DNA of 64,000 nt from Marasmius tenuissimus (GCA_029532415.1 JAQOTA010000060.1:1178001-1242000), one strand, 5' to 3'. Positions 34,788 through 47,295 are shown, numbered from the stretch's first letter. Notes: generated from the sequence alone by a model not told the origin. Translations and numbers: made by a program.

Positions 34788-35192
34788 ATGGCCCTTATCG
34801 AGGTGAGATGATTGACCATCCATCTTTCATACTATCTCCCCGCTCACTCTCACTCTCTTAGGTCATTGCTAACGATCGTCTTGGACGCAAAGGTACGCCT
34901 CGATTCAACTTTCAAAAACGCAAACTCACGCTTTGAGTGAAAATCCAAATAGTTCGAGTTAAATGTAGTCCGGACGACACTGTAGGAGATCTCAAGAAGT
35001 TGATAGCTGCTCAGACTGGTACCGATCATACTAAAATCCAGTTGAAGAAATGGTGCGTTGCGATTGGGGCTTGGCCTAGCTGTCACAACTATTCACTCCC
35101 TGTATTCCTTTTTTAGGTATACTATCTACAAGGATCATATCACCCTCGCAGACTACGAGATTCACGACGGAATGAGTTTGGAGATGTACTAA
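34788..35192 (+). CDS. HUB1: ubiquitin-like modifier HUB1 (UBL5)
   Basis: Four small exons from ATG 34788 ([15 protein letters not shown]) to TAA 35190-35192, about 73 residues, the usual length. The diagnostic segments are [40 protein letters not shown] and [13 protein letters not shown]1 binds spliceosomal proteins (Snu66/Prp38-type) non-covalently and helps alternative 5' splice-site use. The C-terminus here is SLEMY; many orthologs end LELYY or with one more residue, so it ends slightly short of the double-Tyr terminus. No GG conjugation motif, as expected for the family. Confidence 0.93.
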
Positions 35193-35329
35193 ACGAGTGC
35201 CAAGTGGTGGAGTGGTCGTAGGCCTTGTCATGTTTTATTCGGGCGTTGGGGAATCTACAAACTGTATCCAAATCCATTCACAACCATCCTATATACAGCA
35301 ACTTGTACAACACGAACTGCGTCGACTCG

Positions 35330-37505
35330 TCAAAACGTCGTAGAAACATTGTCTGAATTGTTGGGGTTATCGTTGAAGTAGTTCCCCTCCAAAGCGTGCT
35401 CCCAATAATCTTCCAGCTCACTCGCCAAACCATACTTTCCCATGACGAAGTTGATCTCTGTTTCGTCGGCCTCTACTCGCTCAAACTCCGGTACAGGCGG
35501 AAGAGTCTGAAAAACCGCCCTCCCAGCATCGATCTGCTGAAAATACTCGTCGAGAGGGATATTCGTCGGATACTTCGTCTCCGATTCGACAATCTTCTCG
35601 ATGGTCCCATGTGTCCGAATGAACTTGAGTGCGCGGGCAGGTCCAACATTCTTAATTCTCTGCGTGAAATCTGTTCCGAGAAGAAGAGCAAAGTCGATGA
35701 ACATTTCCCGAGACAATTCGAGTGCGGCTTGGATATCTGCACCGGAGGCGAGACTGAGAGGTTCTCGGCGATTGGAGATGTTACGGATGAGAGGTGCGCC
35801 GTAAACGAGGACGTCCTATATAAGGTGAGTAGGGATTTAGATTCGAACTGGGCGGTTAACATCAAGACGACGCACTGTGTCTTCGCTGGCAACGAAATCT
35901 GCAACCCCGTTCAAGACGAGCGAGGACGCCACAGCTTCGGCCTCGAACGATCCTTCTACGTCAACACAGGGCACACCCATCGCCTTTATTATTTCCTTTG
36001 CTTCGGCATAATTCCGAGAAGTCGGGGGTTGTGCCCTTCTCTTGTACGACTCGGACAAGATAAAACTTCTGTCTTTCAGCGTAGCAAGTAAGGTGCTCGG
36101 CGAGTCGTAGTCACTCGAACCAGAAACTGTGAGAGAGTTCCAGAATTCGCCCTCGTCTTTGGTAAGTTGCTGCTGGGTTTTCGACATTTCGTATTCCACA
36201 TTTTCGACCTCGGTGTCGGGAGATTTTATGCCACGAGAGGCTCGAGAAACAGATCTGACTTGGGGAATGCTGTTACGATATTCGTGGTATAACGATACCA
36301 ACAGTCCCGGTATGTCCTCCACAGACCCAGGGTATGGCGATGGTTCTTTCGACGCGACTTGGCCAGAGGACGATAGAGACGGAACGCACGGTGCTGTGTT
36401 GAGAGAGGTTTGCAAGTCGTGGGGTAGTATTACTGAATCGTGTTCGGTGACGGGGAAGTGTGTCTGAGAGTCACCTTGGTCATATGAGGATGGCTTTGAG
36501 CTGGCTGATGCAGGTGGCTCTCGTGACGGTGGTTCATGTGAGGTCTCTTTTGATACAGTCTGGCCGTCGGAAGGAGATGGAGATGGAGCAGGCGGTAGTG
36601 TGAGTATTTGCGCGTCGTGGAGTAGTGTCACTGAGTCGTGTTCGGTAACGGGGAAGCGTGTCTGAAAGCCAGGTTGGTCAAATGAGGATTGCTTTGCGCT
36701 GGCTGCCGCGGCCGAATCTCCTCTGGTTGAGTCGTAAACCCCCGTGAGCGAAGATAAGACTGCCTCCTCATTCAACAGTTGATCCGGTAGACCGTACTCG
36801 GTAGTTGCTGGTAGGACATCCGGAATTGAGTCATAGCAAGTCGCGTCGTGTATGGCGCCTTGTGCGATGATCCAGTCTATGTCTTCTACATCCACGTCTT
36901 CGAGGGGACTCGGCTTTGGCAAAGTCATTGATTTGAAACGGTCTGAAACTTCTTTTCGTTGACTCGAGCTGTCCCAGTCAACTTTTCCAAGGACCCCTAG
37001 CAGCTGTACGAGGCGATTCAGACGCTCTCTTTCAATGACCTGTCGAGCATTAACAAGCCGTTGGGCTTCTTTCCTCCGTAGAGCCTACAAGATTGATTAA
37101 GGGGGGCTCAAATTCCGATAAACGTTGTAAAAGCTCACCTCCTTTGCTTTGGCCATACTCCGTTCCTTTCCATCAAATATGCATATAGCTTCTACCCCAT
37201 GGCTCCTGAGCTCTTGTATGATCCTATACCAGCCTAGTACGTGTCTATATGGGTGTGGCACCGGCGCGAAATGGAGGCGTTGGGTTATTAGCGTTCCATC
37301 GCTTCGTGAATAGTTAGCATTCCGAAAGTTGAATATGCCGTGTGAAGACTTACAACGCTATTGTTTTGCTCGAGAGTCCTTTGAGTCTGTCAGGAACCCG
37401 TTTGATCACGTCCGGGCTAGAGGAATATTGTCAGAGAGGACCACAGGAACCAGAGCACGCGTACATTGTTTTTTGAAGGAAAGGCGTCAGTCCCAAAACG
37501 CCCAT
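35330..37505 (-). CDS. RAD2/XPG-family structure-specific nuclease with expanded linker
   Basis: Exons from ATG 37505 (MGVLGLTPFLQKT, Gly at position 2 as in FEN1/XPG) to the stop at 35332-35330. The N-region has IALDGTLITQRLHF and the metal-ligand IFDGKERSMAKAKE. The I-region is CVDVEGSFEAEAVAS (Glu pair) and DFVASEDT/DVLVYGAP, joined over an intron at about 35870-35820. The H2TH region is FALLLGTDFTQRIKNVGPARALKFI. The catalytic acids are present. Between the N and I regions lies a Ser/Pro-rich linker of about 300 residues containing a 66-residue tandem duplication. A long spacer is XPG-like, the overall size is smaller; incision polarity is unknown. Its ATG is 39 bp from the first ATG of the divergent methyltransferase gene. 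Confidence 0.85.
36310..36706 (-). repeat. ~198-bp imperfect tandem duplication inside the RAD2-family gene
   Basis: Unit 1 is about 36310-36507 and unit 2 about 36508-36706. Both encode the pattern FPVTEHDSV then HD-Q and G-Q-V/T-x-S-K-E. The strongest DNA identity is in the blocks at about 36410-36505 and 36608-36703. The length is a multiple of three, so the frame is preserved. Confidence 0.75.
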
Positions 37506-37544
37506 GCGTGAGAAATTCGCGATGCCCACAACTTCCGCTCGGAT

Positions 37545-39014
37545 TTGTATGTCTCCCGTTCACCATCGAGTCATGACGCTGACAATGCCATTGCTTACAG
37601 CACCCTCTTGTTTCCTCAGAGGCACATGCTAGAAAATGGACATATCGGACAGAATGCTGGCGTACAACCTCCAACAGCGCGTCTTCCATCGATCAAACAG
37701 CTAGAAAATCTGTTCCTCGACAACAAGCCAGGCGTTATCGAGCTTTTGCTCGGACATGTCGACTATCTAAGGTCGATCTACAATCCTCCTGTGAGAGGAT
37801 ATCATAGGAGAGGGAGGCAGCTCGTCTTCTCTGTCGAACAAAACCAGTCACACCTCCCCAATATGGCCACATCCAGTCCAGCTTCCGATGACCTCTCAGA
37901 ACAAGCGCAGCTCGAAGTCCTGCGCTCCGATGTTTTCGAGCAGTCGTATGCTCTCAGATGGCTTTCCGCGCTCATGAGGGTTACGCAAAAAGACGACGTT
38001 ATGGCTGGCTTCGATGAAACCGACGACACTGCGAGACGCGCTTTCTTCTCCCTAATCGATTCCGTGGCTGCGCTACTGGCATCATGTTCGGGCACCTCAG
38101 GAGCTGGGATCATAACCAGAAATTTCGTTTTTTACTCAGGAGCAGGGAGCGTGCCGCGAAGCTTTCCAGAACGAGTTTCCGTGTCGCTAACAGACCGACC
38201 TTTGGATAACTCGGATTTTCGATCTGTAGGGGCTCAGACGTGGGGAGGCGCATGCGTCTTGGCCGAGGAGATGATACAGAAGCCCATGATCTTCTTCAAA
38301 GGAGCTCTACTTCGGAATGAGGATCACAAAGATACGTCCGAGCCGTTCAGAATACTGGAGCTAGGCGCCGGGACAGGTTTGGTCAGTCTCGTAGCTGCTA
38401 GACTTTGGGAAGGAATGACGCATGATTCGACCGCGAAGGACGTGAATATCGTGGCAACAGATTATTATCCACCAGTTCTACAGAACCTGGAGGCAAACGT
38501 GAAGGCAAACTTTCCCTCTTCCACTTCCGACAATGATGGCTCAATATCTTGCCCGTCCAAAGTCAAGATATCGATGACAAGGCTCGATTGGGAAGCATTT
38601 GCGAGTTCGGATGTGATCCAATCGTCTATGCTCGCCCAAGCATTCGACCTCGTACTCGGAGCGGATATTATCTACGAACCCCTTCACGCAGAATGGATAC
38701 GCGAATGTCTATACAAACTTCTTAGGAGGCCCACCGAGCATATCGCGCCGCGTTTCCATCTCATGATACCACTGCGACCCACATTCGCTGCCGAGTCGGG
38801 AACGATGGAAAATGTCTTTCCCCTCGCCAAAGGGAACTCAGATGGGACGGGGCAGGAGTTGGAGCTTGCCATATTCTCCAAAGAGATCATCATCTGCGAT
38901 GTGGTTGCGACGAGTACGGAAACCAAGGCCTTTCAGGAATCTCCTGAGGACATGGATGATGGAGAAATAGTCAGATATGCGTACTATATTATCGGATGGG
39001 GGACCCACAGGTAA
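37545..39014 (+). CDS. lysine methyltransferase-like protein (METTL21/Methyltransf_16 family)
   Basis: A single exon of 489 codons. An alternative ATG at 37626 would remove 27 residues. The N-terminal 220 residues are helical (LPSIKQLENLFLDNKPGVIELLL). Then come TWGGACVLAEEM, SAM motif I ILELGAGTGLVSLVAA (about 38355-38402), motif II IVATDYYPPVLQNLEANV, and the family post-motif LVLGADIIYEPLH (the DxxY signature), with the C-terminal FHLMIPLRP strand. These enzymes methylate single lysines in proteins such as elongation factors or chaperones; the target cannot be read from the sequence. It shares a very short bidirectional promoter with the RAD2-family gene. Confidence 0.83.
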   Translation: MYVSRSPSSHDADNAIAYSTLLFPQRHMLENGHIGQNAGVQPPTARLPSIKQLENLFLDNKPGVIELLLGHVDYLRSIYNPPVRGYHRRGRQLVFSVEQNQSHLPNMATSSPASDDLSEQAQLEVLRSDVFEQSYALRWLSALMRVTQKDDVMAGFDETDDTARRAFFSLIDSVAALLASCSGTSGAGIITRNFVFYSGAGSVPRSFPERVSVSLTDRPLDNSDFRSVGAQTWGGACVLAEEMIQKPMIFFKGALLRNEDHKDTSEPFRILELGAGTGLVSLVAARLWEGMTHDSTAKDVNIVATDYYPPVLQNLEANVKANFPSSTSDNDGSISCPSKVKISMTRLDWEAFASSDVIQSSMLAQAFDLVLGADIIYEPLHAEWIRECLYKLLRRPTEHIAPRFHLMIPLRPTFAAESGTMENVFPLAKGNSDGTGQELELAIFSKEIIICDVVATSTETKAFQESPEDMDDGEIVRYAYYIIGWGTHR

Positions 39015-39243
39015 CCTAGCATCACTTCTACTGTAGACCTTTGTATGTTAGGAATATAATATAGTGTTCTCCCGACTTGTCAGCATGCTTCATTGTTCTC
39101 TCCGGAGAGGAATACGAGGCCTTTAGCGCGCGTGTGAAACCTCACTTCACGTTGTGTTCATCATCATCATCACCACCACCGTTGGCATCGTTCACGAGGC
39201 TCTACCACCACCTGCAGGGACCGCTTGACGGCCATCCTCCGCA

Positions 39244-42200
39244 ATGAACTCGTATCCAATCGAGCTACTGACCCAACTGGCCCCGGTCATGTTTGTGGCC
39301 GGGCTCGATGTCCCAAACTCTCCCGATACTCTCGATACACCTCAGTCTCCGCGCGGTCAAGATTCATTCTCTCAGCTGGTTCAACGCCTTCGAGATGCGC
39401 TAGTCAATCAGCGCAAGCCCGCCATCTGGCAACCCGATAAATCCAAAACGTTCCAGGTCGTTATCGTCGACAAGGATGTCCGTTTTCCACCTCGGAAATT
39501 GCTTCCTCCTGAAGATCCAGGCTACTCGTCATCTCATTCCCCACTGTCTCCTCTTACACCATCGTCACCACTGCATCCAGACGGGCTTATTGCACCGATA
39601 TGGGTTCGAAAACATACGACTCTTGTTCCATCAGTGTTCGTGCTGTTCAAACGCTTATACGAATCACCACCACATAACCCCCGGTCACCGCTGGATCTAC
39701 CAGACCCCGAGAGAGATAGAGAACGGGAGCAAGATGAACGGAGGAATGATACAGAGTTGGCTGCGGAGGTCGCGTTGAGAAAGAGATCAACAAACGAGAG
39801 AGGCATGAAGCTCACGGTTGTTCTACTTGCCAGCAGGAAGATACTGGGTTAGCTTTCCTCTATTCATCTCGAATGTGCATCTCACCGAACCAACATAGAC
39901 GATCCCTCTCTTGACACGCGTCTGACATTCATACGTCGACAAAGTGGCCTGGATTCACGTGCGGCATTGTTCGTCCTCAGTCCTGTCTCTCAAGCTGAGC
40001 TCGGGGAATTCATTGTCAGGTATGGGAAGTTTGTGCTGGTCTGATTATGGTATTTGAATCGCGATTAAGCCTCCAGCAAGCATTGTACGAGCCGGCGCTG
40101 GAGTACTACACTTCCCACTCGAAACGTGTGAGGAGGAAGCGGAACAGACACTCTCAGGCGGTCTCCTCATATCCTAACCCGGTTGGGCCCCTTGGTAACG
40201 GGAACTCATCACGGCCTCTTCGACCAGAAGGATGGACTGTGCGGTACGAATACAAGATGGCATGTTTTGCAGAGTTTCGTGGAGAGGATGAGGTTGCGCT
40301 CAAGTATGGACTTGTCATTCTACGTGATCGCATTTGCGACTGATGACAACAGACATTTCCAAGATGCATACGAGGCTCTGGTTATCATGTTTGGGTCCAC
40401 AATCATTCTTCCTCCGCGGACTAAGAGATGGGCTGAGGCAAAGGTGCTGGCGGACTGTATAAATATCAAGGTGTGTCGCTCCGATTGTCCTTTTGATTCA
40501 TCCAACCCAAATCTGCTACAGATTACCAAGTTGTATCTATACAACAACGAAAATGCCCTGGCTCTTTCTCACCATACTACTCACATGCGACGTTTTGGCG
40601 ACTTTTCACGTGGGTGGGGAATCGGCGAGGATACATACGAGTACTGGAGTTGGATGGCAAGGCAGTGAGTTCATATACTTCTCATTCCTCAGCATCCTCT
40701 CAATGTCCCTCAGGTACCGTGTCCTTGCTGAACTGATAGAACATGGCACTCGTTCCACTCTTGTCATCCCAATCCATAAACCCATAGTCTCCGCCTCGTC
40801 CTTGAGCTCTGCCACAGCAATGGCGAGTGGCATACCTCGCGTAGCAAGTCCAGGTATGGAGATGGACGCGGTTAGGTCACTCGGAATAAACCCGAACCAT
40901 GCCTTACAACATCCTGGATTTTACTATTATATGGCTGGGAAGTGTACAGAGTCGAGAAGGGAGAAATTCAACGCTGCGCTCGAAGCCGATGTAGGTCCTG
41001 CCAGCTCGTTTACAAAGTCTCCTCTCACCGTTATGCTCGAGTAGAGACGCGGAGAGACTGGCGTTTCAGCTTCACCAGGATTTGTGAATGAGAAGAAGGT
41101 GGACCATTCCGTTCTGATACTCGAGGTGAGCTTGATGGAGGAGAGAAGTTTGCTGGACAAAGCTGAATTTCCCGAAGCTGTATACGAAATCGTACGAGAT
41201 ATTCAAGAAGTACGCGGAAGCAGGGTCTCAATCGCAACAAGGACGGTTGCCGCTGTACATTGCTTACAGGATCGCCCAAACCTACCAGGACTCTGGCAAG
41301 ATTGATATGGCAATACGGTAAGCCACAGCATCCGATTCTATTGTTCATTCTCATCAACAATGGGGTCAAGATTCTTCGAACGAATAGCAAAGACATATCG
41401 GCGTGAGCAGTGGGGTTCTCTTCTTGGCCCTCTGCTCTCGACGTGGTATAGATGTGCCGTGCACCTAGATGAAGTTGAGCTGAGCGTACGTTTGTTGATT
41501 GAGCTCTTGAGTCACGGTAAGGAAAGAGGTCTCTGATGGGACAGAGTGTGTTGATAATTTGGTTTACAGGAGCGAATGCATCGTACGACTCAGAGTCCAT
41601 ATATAATGACTTGCTGGACATATTCAAGGTGAGTGTGTGTCGTCGTTGTACGTTGGCTCCAGTACCTAATTGTATACAGACAAAGGCGCCGCCTACTGAC
41701 CCCATCGTCATCGACAACTCGGAATCACGACCTATATGTAAGACTCAAGTCGCAAAGTCAACTTCCTGATGCTTATTCGCGTAGTCGACACAAGTCTAGT
41801 ATTCTGGAAACCAGAAGTCAGAGTGGGCGAGCCAGCGGGATTTCAGCTCTCCTTGTCCGTGCCTACGGATGTGTCGATCTTGTCCCTTTCCTTCTCTCGC
41901 CTAGAAATTTACGTCAAGGAGGATAGCGCACCCATTATCGTCAACCATGTGGATGCTTTTGAGGAGTTACCGTCGGTCCAGAGAGTAGACTTGGGTCTCA
42001 TCGACGAATCCCGAAGCGAACGGACGTTCGAGGCTACGCTGCGATGGAAACCAGGTGGCAGTCTCGTGTTCACAGGCACTACCTTGTCCAACGTACCGGC
42101 CACATTGAGTGTGAGTAACAACCACCTCCCCGCTGACTGACCGGCTCACCTTGACATCTAGCTATCTCACCTGAAGTTGTATCTGGAGTACGATCCATGG

Positions 42201-43949
42201 AAGATTGAAATCCCTCTGGAACCATGCAAATCTCGGGATGACTCCGTCGCTCTCGCTCCGAGATGGCTGTCTTCCCTGAGTCCTGTCCGATATATACCCG
42301 TAAATAGGGATGACCATTCCTCCGTGAAGTGCGTCCTTTTTCTAATGCTGCGCCGTGCTCGCCTGAACGTCGTTTAGTGTAAGACATCGCCCGCATAAGA
42401 TCGACATTTCCGTGACACATCAGTCGCCCGCCTATCTCAACGAGGTTTATCCTCTTACTATTCAAGTAACCAACGCCGACGACAAAGAACTCGAGGTCAT
42501 TATCGACGTCCTGCTTTTGCCTACCGAACTGGATAATGCAAGTAGGTCGTCCTCCGTTGCAGAGGAACCATTCGCTCACGAGGTCCTCAGGCAACACGAT
42601 AACGATTGATGATGAGCAGTCTTCTGGGCTCATCAAGGGAGTGTCTCTCGGCTCGCTGGACCCTGGCGCTAGTGCATCCAAAATATTGCACGTCGTTAGT
42701 ACGGGTGCCCCTGGGGACAGAACCGTTGATGTTTCTGTTCAGTCCCGGTCACCCACTGCCCACCGCGAGAGTCAAGACGATGAAAGCCAACCGGAGCTGC
42801 TTGATATCACGGAAACTCTCCAGACAGTTGTGGTCCCAACCACGGAGCCCTTCAAGATGGTATGCGACGTAATTTACCGAAGAGCGGTCCGCCCTCAACT
42901 AGGCCTGGCAGACCTAAGGTCATTTGAAAGCGATTTCTGGGACGACGGGGACGGTGGTGTTGCCGAGGTGAGGTCCGCGTTTAGATGCAATGGCCCCTGG
43001 ACGCTAGAGATCCAGAGTCTGGTTCTCAACAAACAGGTGATCTCACGAATTCGACTTCTGCCAGATCTCAGACGGACCATTAACATATTCATCCCCTTAG
43101 GACGGGACCCAAGCGAAGATTTTGACCTCGTCCATGGATGATATAGGGGATGACATATTTCCGTCTGGTATGGGTGTTGGTTTAACAGCACATTTGGGCT
43201 GAGTCCTTACGCTTTAGCAGACTACTACGAAGGGGATGAATTCGGGGACGTATGCTCCATAAGCATTGCCCCGCAGGCAGAAGATGGCCATCTCGCCCCC
43301 CTGTTGTCAATTCCCGTACCGGGGGAGTATGAGGTCGCATGGCGGAGGTACGGACTTCAACTTTCTATATCGTGCAGTTAACTAACTTTCTCGCAGGAAA
43401 GCCCCCAGTGGCGAGTTTGGAGGACGAGTGATAACGAGTTTTGTTCTCCCACCACTTCAGCCTCCGTTGGACGGTCTGGTCGGCTTGCTCGACATCCCAT
43501 CCATCGCCAAATTGCACGAGCCCACAACAATGTCCTTGACGATCCGTAACCGTCACCCTACGCGATCATCAAATATCGTTGTACAACTCGATCCCGAACC
43601 AACCGACGCGTTCATTGTATCTGGACTGAGAAACGGACGGGTGCCTGTCATGCTGCCCGGGGCTGAAGAAAAACTGGTTTGGAGACTGATACCTGTGGAA
43701 TGCGGATATGTTAAGCCCCCAAACATACGAGTTTTGGACAGAAGAAACGCAATTGCGAGTTCTCAAGGTCTGGGGGGACCGGGTGCAGAGGTACAAACGG
43801 AGGGAGTTCCCGTCAAACTCGTAGATATCAGAACAGAGCAGAAGATCCTTTCTCTTAACCCAGTTGGAGACGGAGAAGAAAGTGCAGTGATGGGAGGTTC
43901 AAAGTTGGATGAAGCCAATCCCATAGCAAATGTCCTCGTGCTGCCGTAG
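39244..43949 (+). CDS. TRAPPC11: TRAPP complex subunit 11 (foie gras/Gryzun domains)
   Basis: A large multi-exon gene, ATG 39244 (MNSYPIELLTQLAPVMFVAGL) to the stop at 43949. The N-terminus matches the TRAPPC11 start. The foie gras domain is clear: LQQALYEPALEYYTSHSKRV, WTVRYEYKMACFAEFRGEDEVALK (about 40210-40300), AKVLADCINIKITKLYLY, HPGFYYYMAGKC and QDSGKIDMAIRFFERIAKTYRREQW. The C-terminal Gryzun-like beta region includes FWKPEVRVGEPAGFQLSLSV, YLNEVYPLTIQVTNADDKEL and EPTTMSLTIRNRHP. TRAPPC11 belongs to the TRAPP complex that activates a Rab in ER-to-Golgi transport and autophagy. Some splice sites between 40330 and 41320 were inferred from frame only. A TCA/CCA repeat (39158-39182) precedes the start. 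Confidence 0.85.
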
Positions 43950-44288
43950 CTTGTTCCTTGGTACTTATACCGAGCTTATACGGATCATACTGTTTTGTCT
44001 CTTGATTTGCGACGATCTAAGGGTCACTGTATATGCGCGTCCATGCAAGCGCAATGCAACGTCCATGGTTTCCCCCGCTGGCAACGGCAATGACAGCCGT
44101 TCCGGTAGGCGCCTAAATGCTTACGCAAGGTTATTGTAATGCTATGCCCCCGTGGGAGAGAGAGCAGGTGAACACGTTTCTGGAAATTTCGGGCGTTTCC
44201 GTTACCCGAGGGATTACATACGCGAAGGGCTTATGAAGGAAAAATTTTGACAGTTTTAGCCTTACCTCTTTCCTTTCCTCTTACCATC
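43950..44288. other. promoter region of SSC1
   Basis: 3' flank of TRAPPC11 followed by the SSC1 promoter with the heat-shock element at 44182-44199. No ORF is supported. Confidence 0.5.
44182..44199 (+). promoter_or_regulatory. heat-shock element (gapped HSE)
   Basis: GGAAATTTC gives a perfect GAA-nn-TTC dyad, and a further TTC follows at +7 (GGGCGTTTCC). It sits about 100 bp upstream of the SSC1 ATG, the expected place for Hsf1 control. Confidence 0.6.
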
Positions 44289-46716
44289 ATGTACTCCGCT
44301 GCCCGTTCTCTACGCGCTGCCGTGTCCCGGACAGGACACTATGCTGTATGTTCTCGTGCTCTGCAAGCCTGATAGAAGTCAACTCACTCATTTTTTCAGG
44401 GCCTCACGCGGTCCACAATTGCGCGCAACATGAACACAAAAGTGAACGGTAAGTCGCGCAACCTCTATGTTTCTCCTGATGTACTGAAATTTTACATAGG
44501 CCCTGTCGTCGGTATTGACCTTGGGACAACAAATTCTTGCGTGTCTGTGATGCAGGGCAAGGATTCGTTCGTTATTGAAAACTCCGAGGGTGCTCGGACG
44601 ACACCTTCAGTGGTTGCCTTCACAAAACACGGCGAGCGTCTCGTCGGTCTCCCCGCCAAACGACAAGCAGTTGTCAACCCTCAGAACACCGTATCCGCGT
44701 TCAAGAGGTTGATTGGCAGGCAGTTCAAAGACAAGGAAGTGCAGGATGATATGAAGCACTGGTGCGTGGCTTACTTGCTTTGTGTTCTACGACGTGTTCA
44801 TAGTCTTGAAGGCCTTTCAAGATTGTTCCTAAAAGCGACGGTCGGCCAGCTGTCGAGGTGGACAACGGAGGGAAGACACAACAGTTGGTGAGTCAAGGTC
44901 GTGACTCATGGGAATTGGAAACTCATTGGCTCATGCGCTTCTATAGTCAGCAGAGGAGTTGTCATCAATGGTTTTGACCAAGATGAAGGAGACTGCCCAA
45001 CAGTACCTCAACAAGAACGTCAAGTAAGTAGAAGCTCGAATCTTCGGAATATTCATCTCTAACGCGCCTTTCCCTAGCCATGCAGTGGTTACCGTTCCTG
45101 CGTACTTCAACGATGCTCAGCGTCAAGCGACCAAGGATGCGGGCCAAATCGCTGGTCTTGAGGTTCTCCGTGTTATCAATGAGCCGACCGCCGCTGCTCT
45201 CGCGTACGGTCTCGAGAAGCAAGACTCTGCAGTTATCGCTGTCTATGATCTCGGAGGAGGAACCTTCGATATTTCCATCTTGGAAATGCAAAAGGGCGTT
45301 TTCGAGGTCAAGTCTACCAACGGTGATACTCACCTTGGTGGTGAGGACTTCGACATTGTCCTCGTCGAACACATTCTCAGCGAGTTCAAGAAGGAGACCA
45401 ACATTGATCTCAGTGGGGACCGTATGGCCATCCAACGTATCCGTGAAGCTGCTGAGAAGGCGAAGATCGAACTCTCCTCAACCACCCAGACCGAGATCAA
45501 CTTGCCCTTCATCACCGCCGATGCTACAGGGCCCAAGCACATCAACACCAAGCTCATGCGTTCACAACTCGAGTCCCTGGTCGCTCCTTTAGTTCAAAGG
45601 ACCATGGACCCTTGCAAGAAAGCTCTCGCTGATGCTGGCGTCAAGGCCAGCGAGATCAACGAAGTCATCCTCGTCGGTGGTATGACTCGTATGCCCCGTG
45701 TCGGTGAAGTCGTGAAGGGAATCTTCGGTCGCGACCCCTCGAAGGGTGTCAACCCCGACGAAGCTGTTGCTAAGGGTGCCGCCATTCAGGGTGGTGTTCT
45801 TGCTGGTAACGTCACTGACATTCTCCTCCTGGACGTCACTCCTCTTTCTCTCGGTAAGGGTTTCATCTCCACTAGCTGTGCCTGCGTCCATACTCATAAC
45901 ATTGTGAAGGTATCGAAACCCTTGGTGGTATCATGACCAAGCTCATCAACCGTAACACCACCATTCCCACCAAGAAGTCGCAGGTCTTCTCCACCGCTGC
46001 TGACGGACAGAGCGCCATCGAGGTCAAGATCTTCCAGGGTGAGCGTGAACTCGTCCGCGACAACAAGCTGCTTGGTCAGTTCAACCTCGTCGGCATCCCC
46101 CCTGCGCCCAAGGGTGTCCCCCAAATCGAGATTACCTTCGACATTGATGCTGGTATGTGGTATGGTCTTCATGTAAAAGCTATATGTTCTGACCTTCATG
46201 TCCAGATGGTATCGTCCACGTCAATGCCAAGGACAAGGCCACGAACAAGGACCAGTCAATGACCATTGCTTCCTCGTCCGGATTGAGCGACAAGGACATT
46301 GAGAAGATGGTTTCCGATGCTGAGCAGTTCGCTGAGACCGACAAGGCCCGCCGTGCTCTCATTGAAGAGGCAAACAAAGCTGAGTCTGTTTGCAGTGACA
46401 CCGAGAAGGGTAAGTTGTCTATCTTTAACAGGAAAACGCGAATGCTCATGTCTTGGTAGCCATGAACGAGTTCAAGGAGCAGATCGATGCCACCGAGAAG
46501 GAGAAGGTCGCTAAGCTCATCACTGAGCTGAGGGAGCTCGCCGTCAAGGGACAGGCTGCTGATGCTTCCATCACCGCTGACGCGATCCGTGAAAAGATCA
46601 GCGAGACCCAGCAAGCCTCCCTCGGCCTTTTCCAGAAGGTCTACGAGAAGCGCAATGCTGAGACCGCGGAGAAGCCTTCAGAACCCGAGCCCGAGAAGAC
46701 CGAAAAGAAGGACTAA
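44289..46716 (+). CDS. SSC1: mitochondrial Hsp70 (SSC1/mortalin)
   Basis: Matrix Hsp70 that drives protein import with Tim44/Mge1 and folds imported proteins. Exons from ATG 44289; the presequence [19 protein letters not shown] is basic, amphipathic and free of acidic residues. The ATPase domain has [18 protein letters not shown] (about 44503-44560), [14 protein letters not shown] and [15 protein letters not shown] (about 45240-45285). The NBD-SBD linker region is [17 protein letters not shown], split by an intron at about 45856-45910, and the lid ends [14 protein letters not shown]. No ER retention signal is present; DNA-K-type DLGTTNSC and the presequence distinguish it from cytosolic SSA and ER KAR2. 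Long antisense frames over the gene are codon-bias shadows. Confidence 0.95.
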
Positions 46717-47295
46717 ACGGCCGATCTCTTCCACTCTTGTGACGACCCTCATGCTCATCCTGTGTCCATCTCACAGTGATGCTATTGGCACGACATTCCT
46801 TACGCCCCTCGTACGCTATGCTTCTTACGGCGTTGCTTCATGTCGCTTTAGTTGAAAAAGTACACTCGCTGCTTAGACCATTTACTACCTTATTTTCGGC
46901 ACATAGCTTTTATTGTAGTTGACCACAACCCCCCTCATTGTTTTCGTTGCAATGTATATTAGAACAGGATCTTATAGTTCTTCGGATTGCACGACCACGG
47001 CCTTGATGTGAGTGAGTTAGGAAGTACAACTGAAGTTGGCGGGCTTCGAGTTTATGACTGAGGAGCCTGGGCGCGGCCCAGACATTATCTAAATTCTACA
47101 AGTACAAAGGTATGACGCCGCCTACAAAAGTGTGGTCAATAAAGCGTGATATCGAAAAGATATCATCATCGTGTATATCAGCTACGACTGAATAGCATGA
47201 CCGCCTGAAGCCGATGGTGGTACACAAACTAGGACGCTGTTGGTTGTGCTCACATAGTAAGGACGTGGTTCAGTTTGGTCCAGAAAGCATGTGGT
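46717..47295. other. convergent 3' intergenic region
   Basis: Between the convergent SSC1 and dynactin-p25 genes. AT-rich 3' UTR sequence; no ORF, RNA gene or strong repeat. Confidence 0.5.

Noticed and set aside
45330..46614. Several long minus-strand ORFs over the SSC1 gene
   Set aside because: Antisense open frames of this kind are a known by-product of Hsp70 codon bias; they share no features of real proteins.
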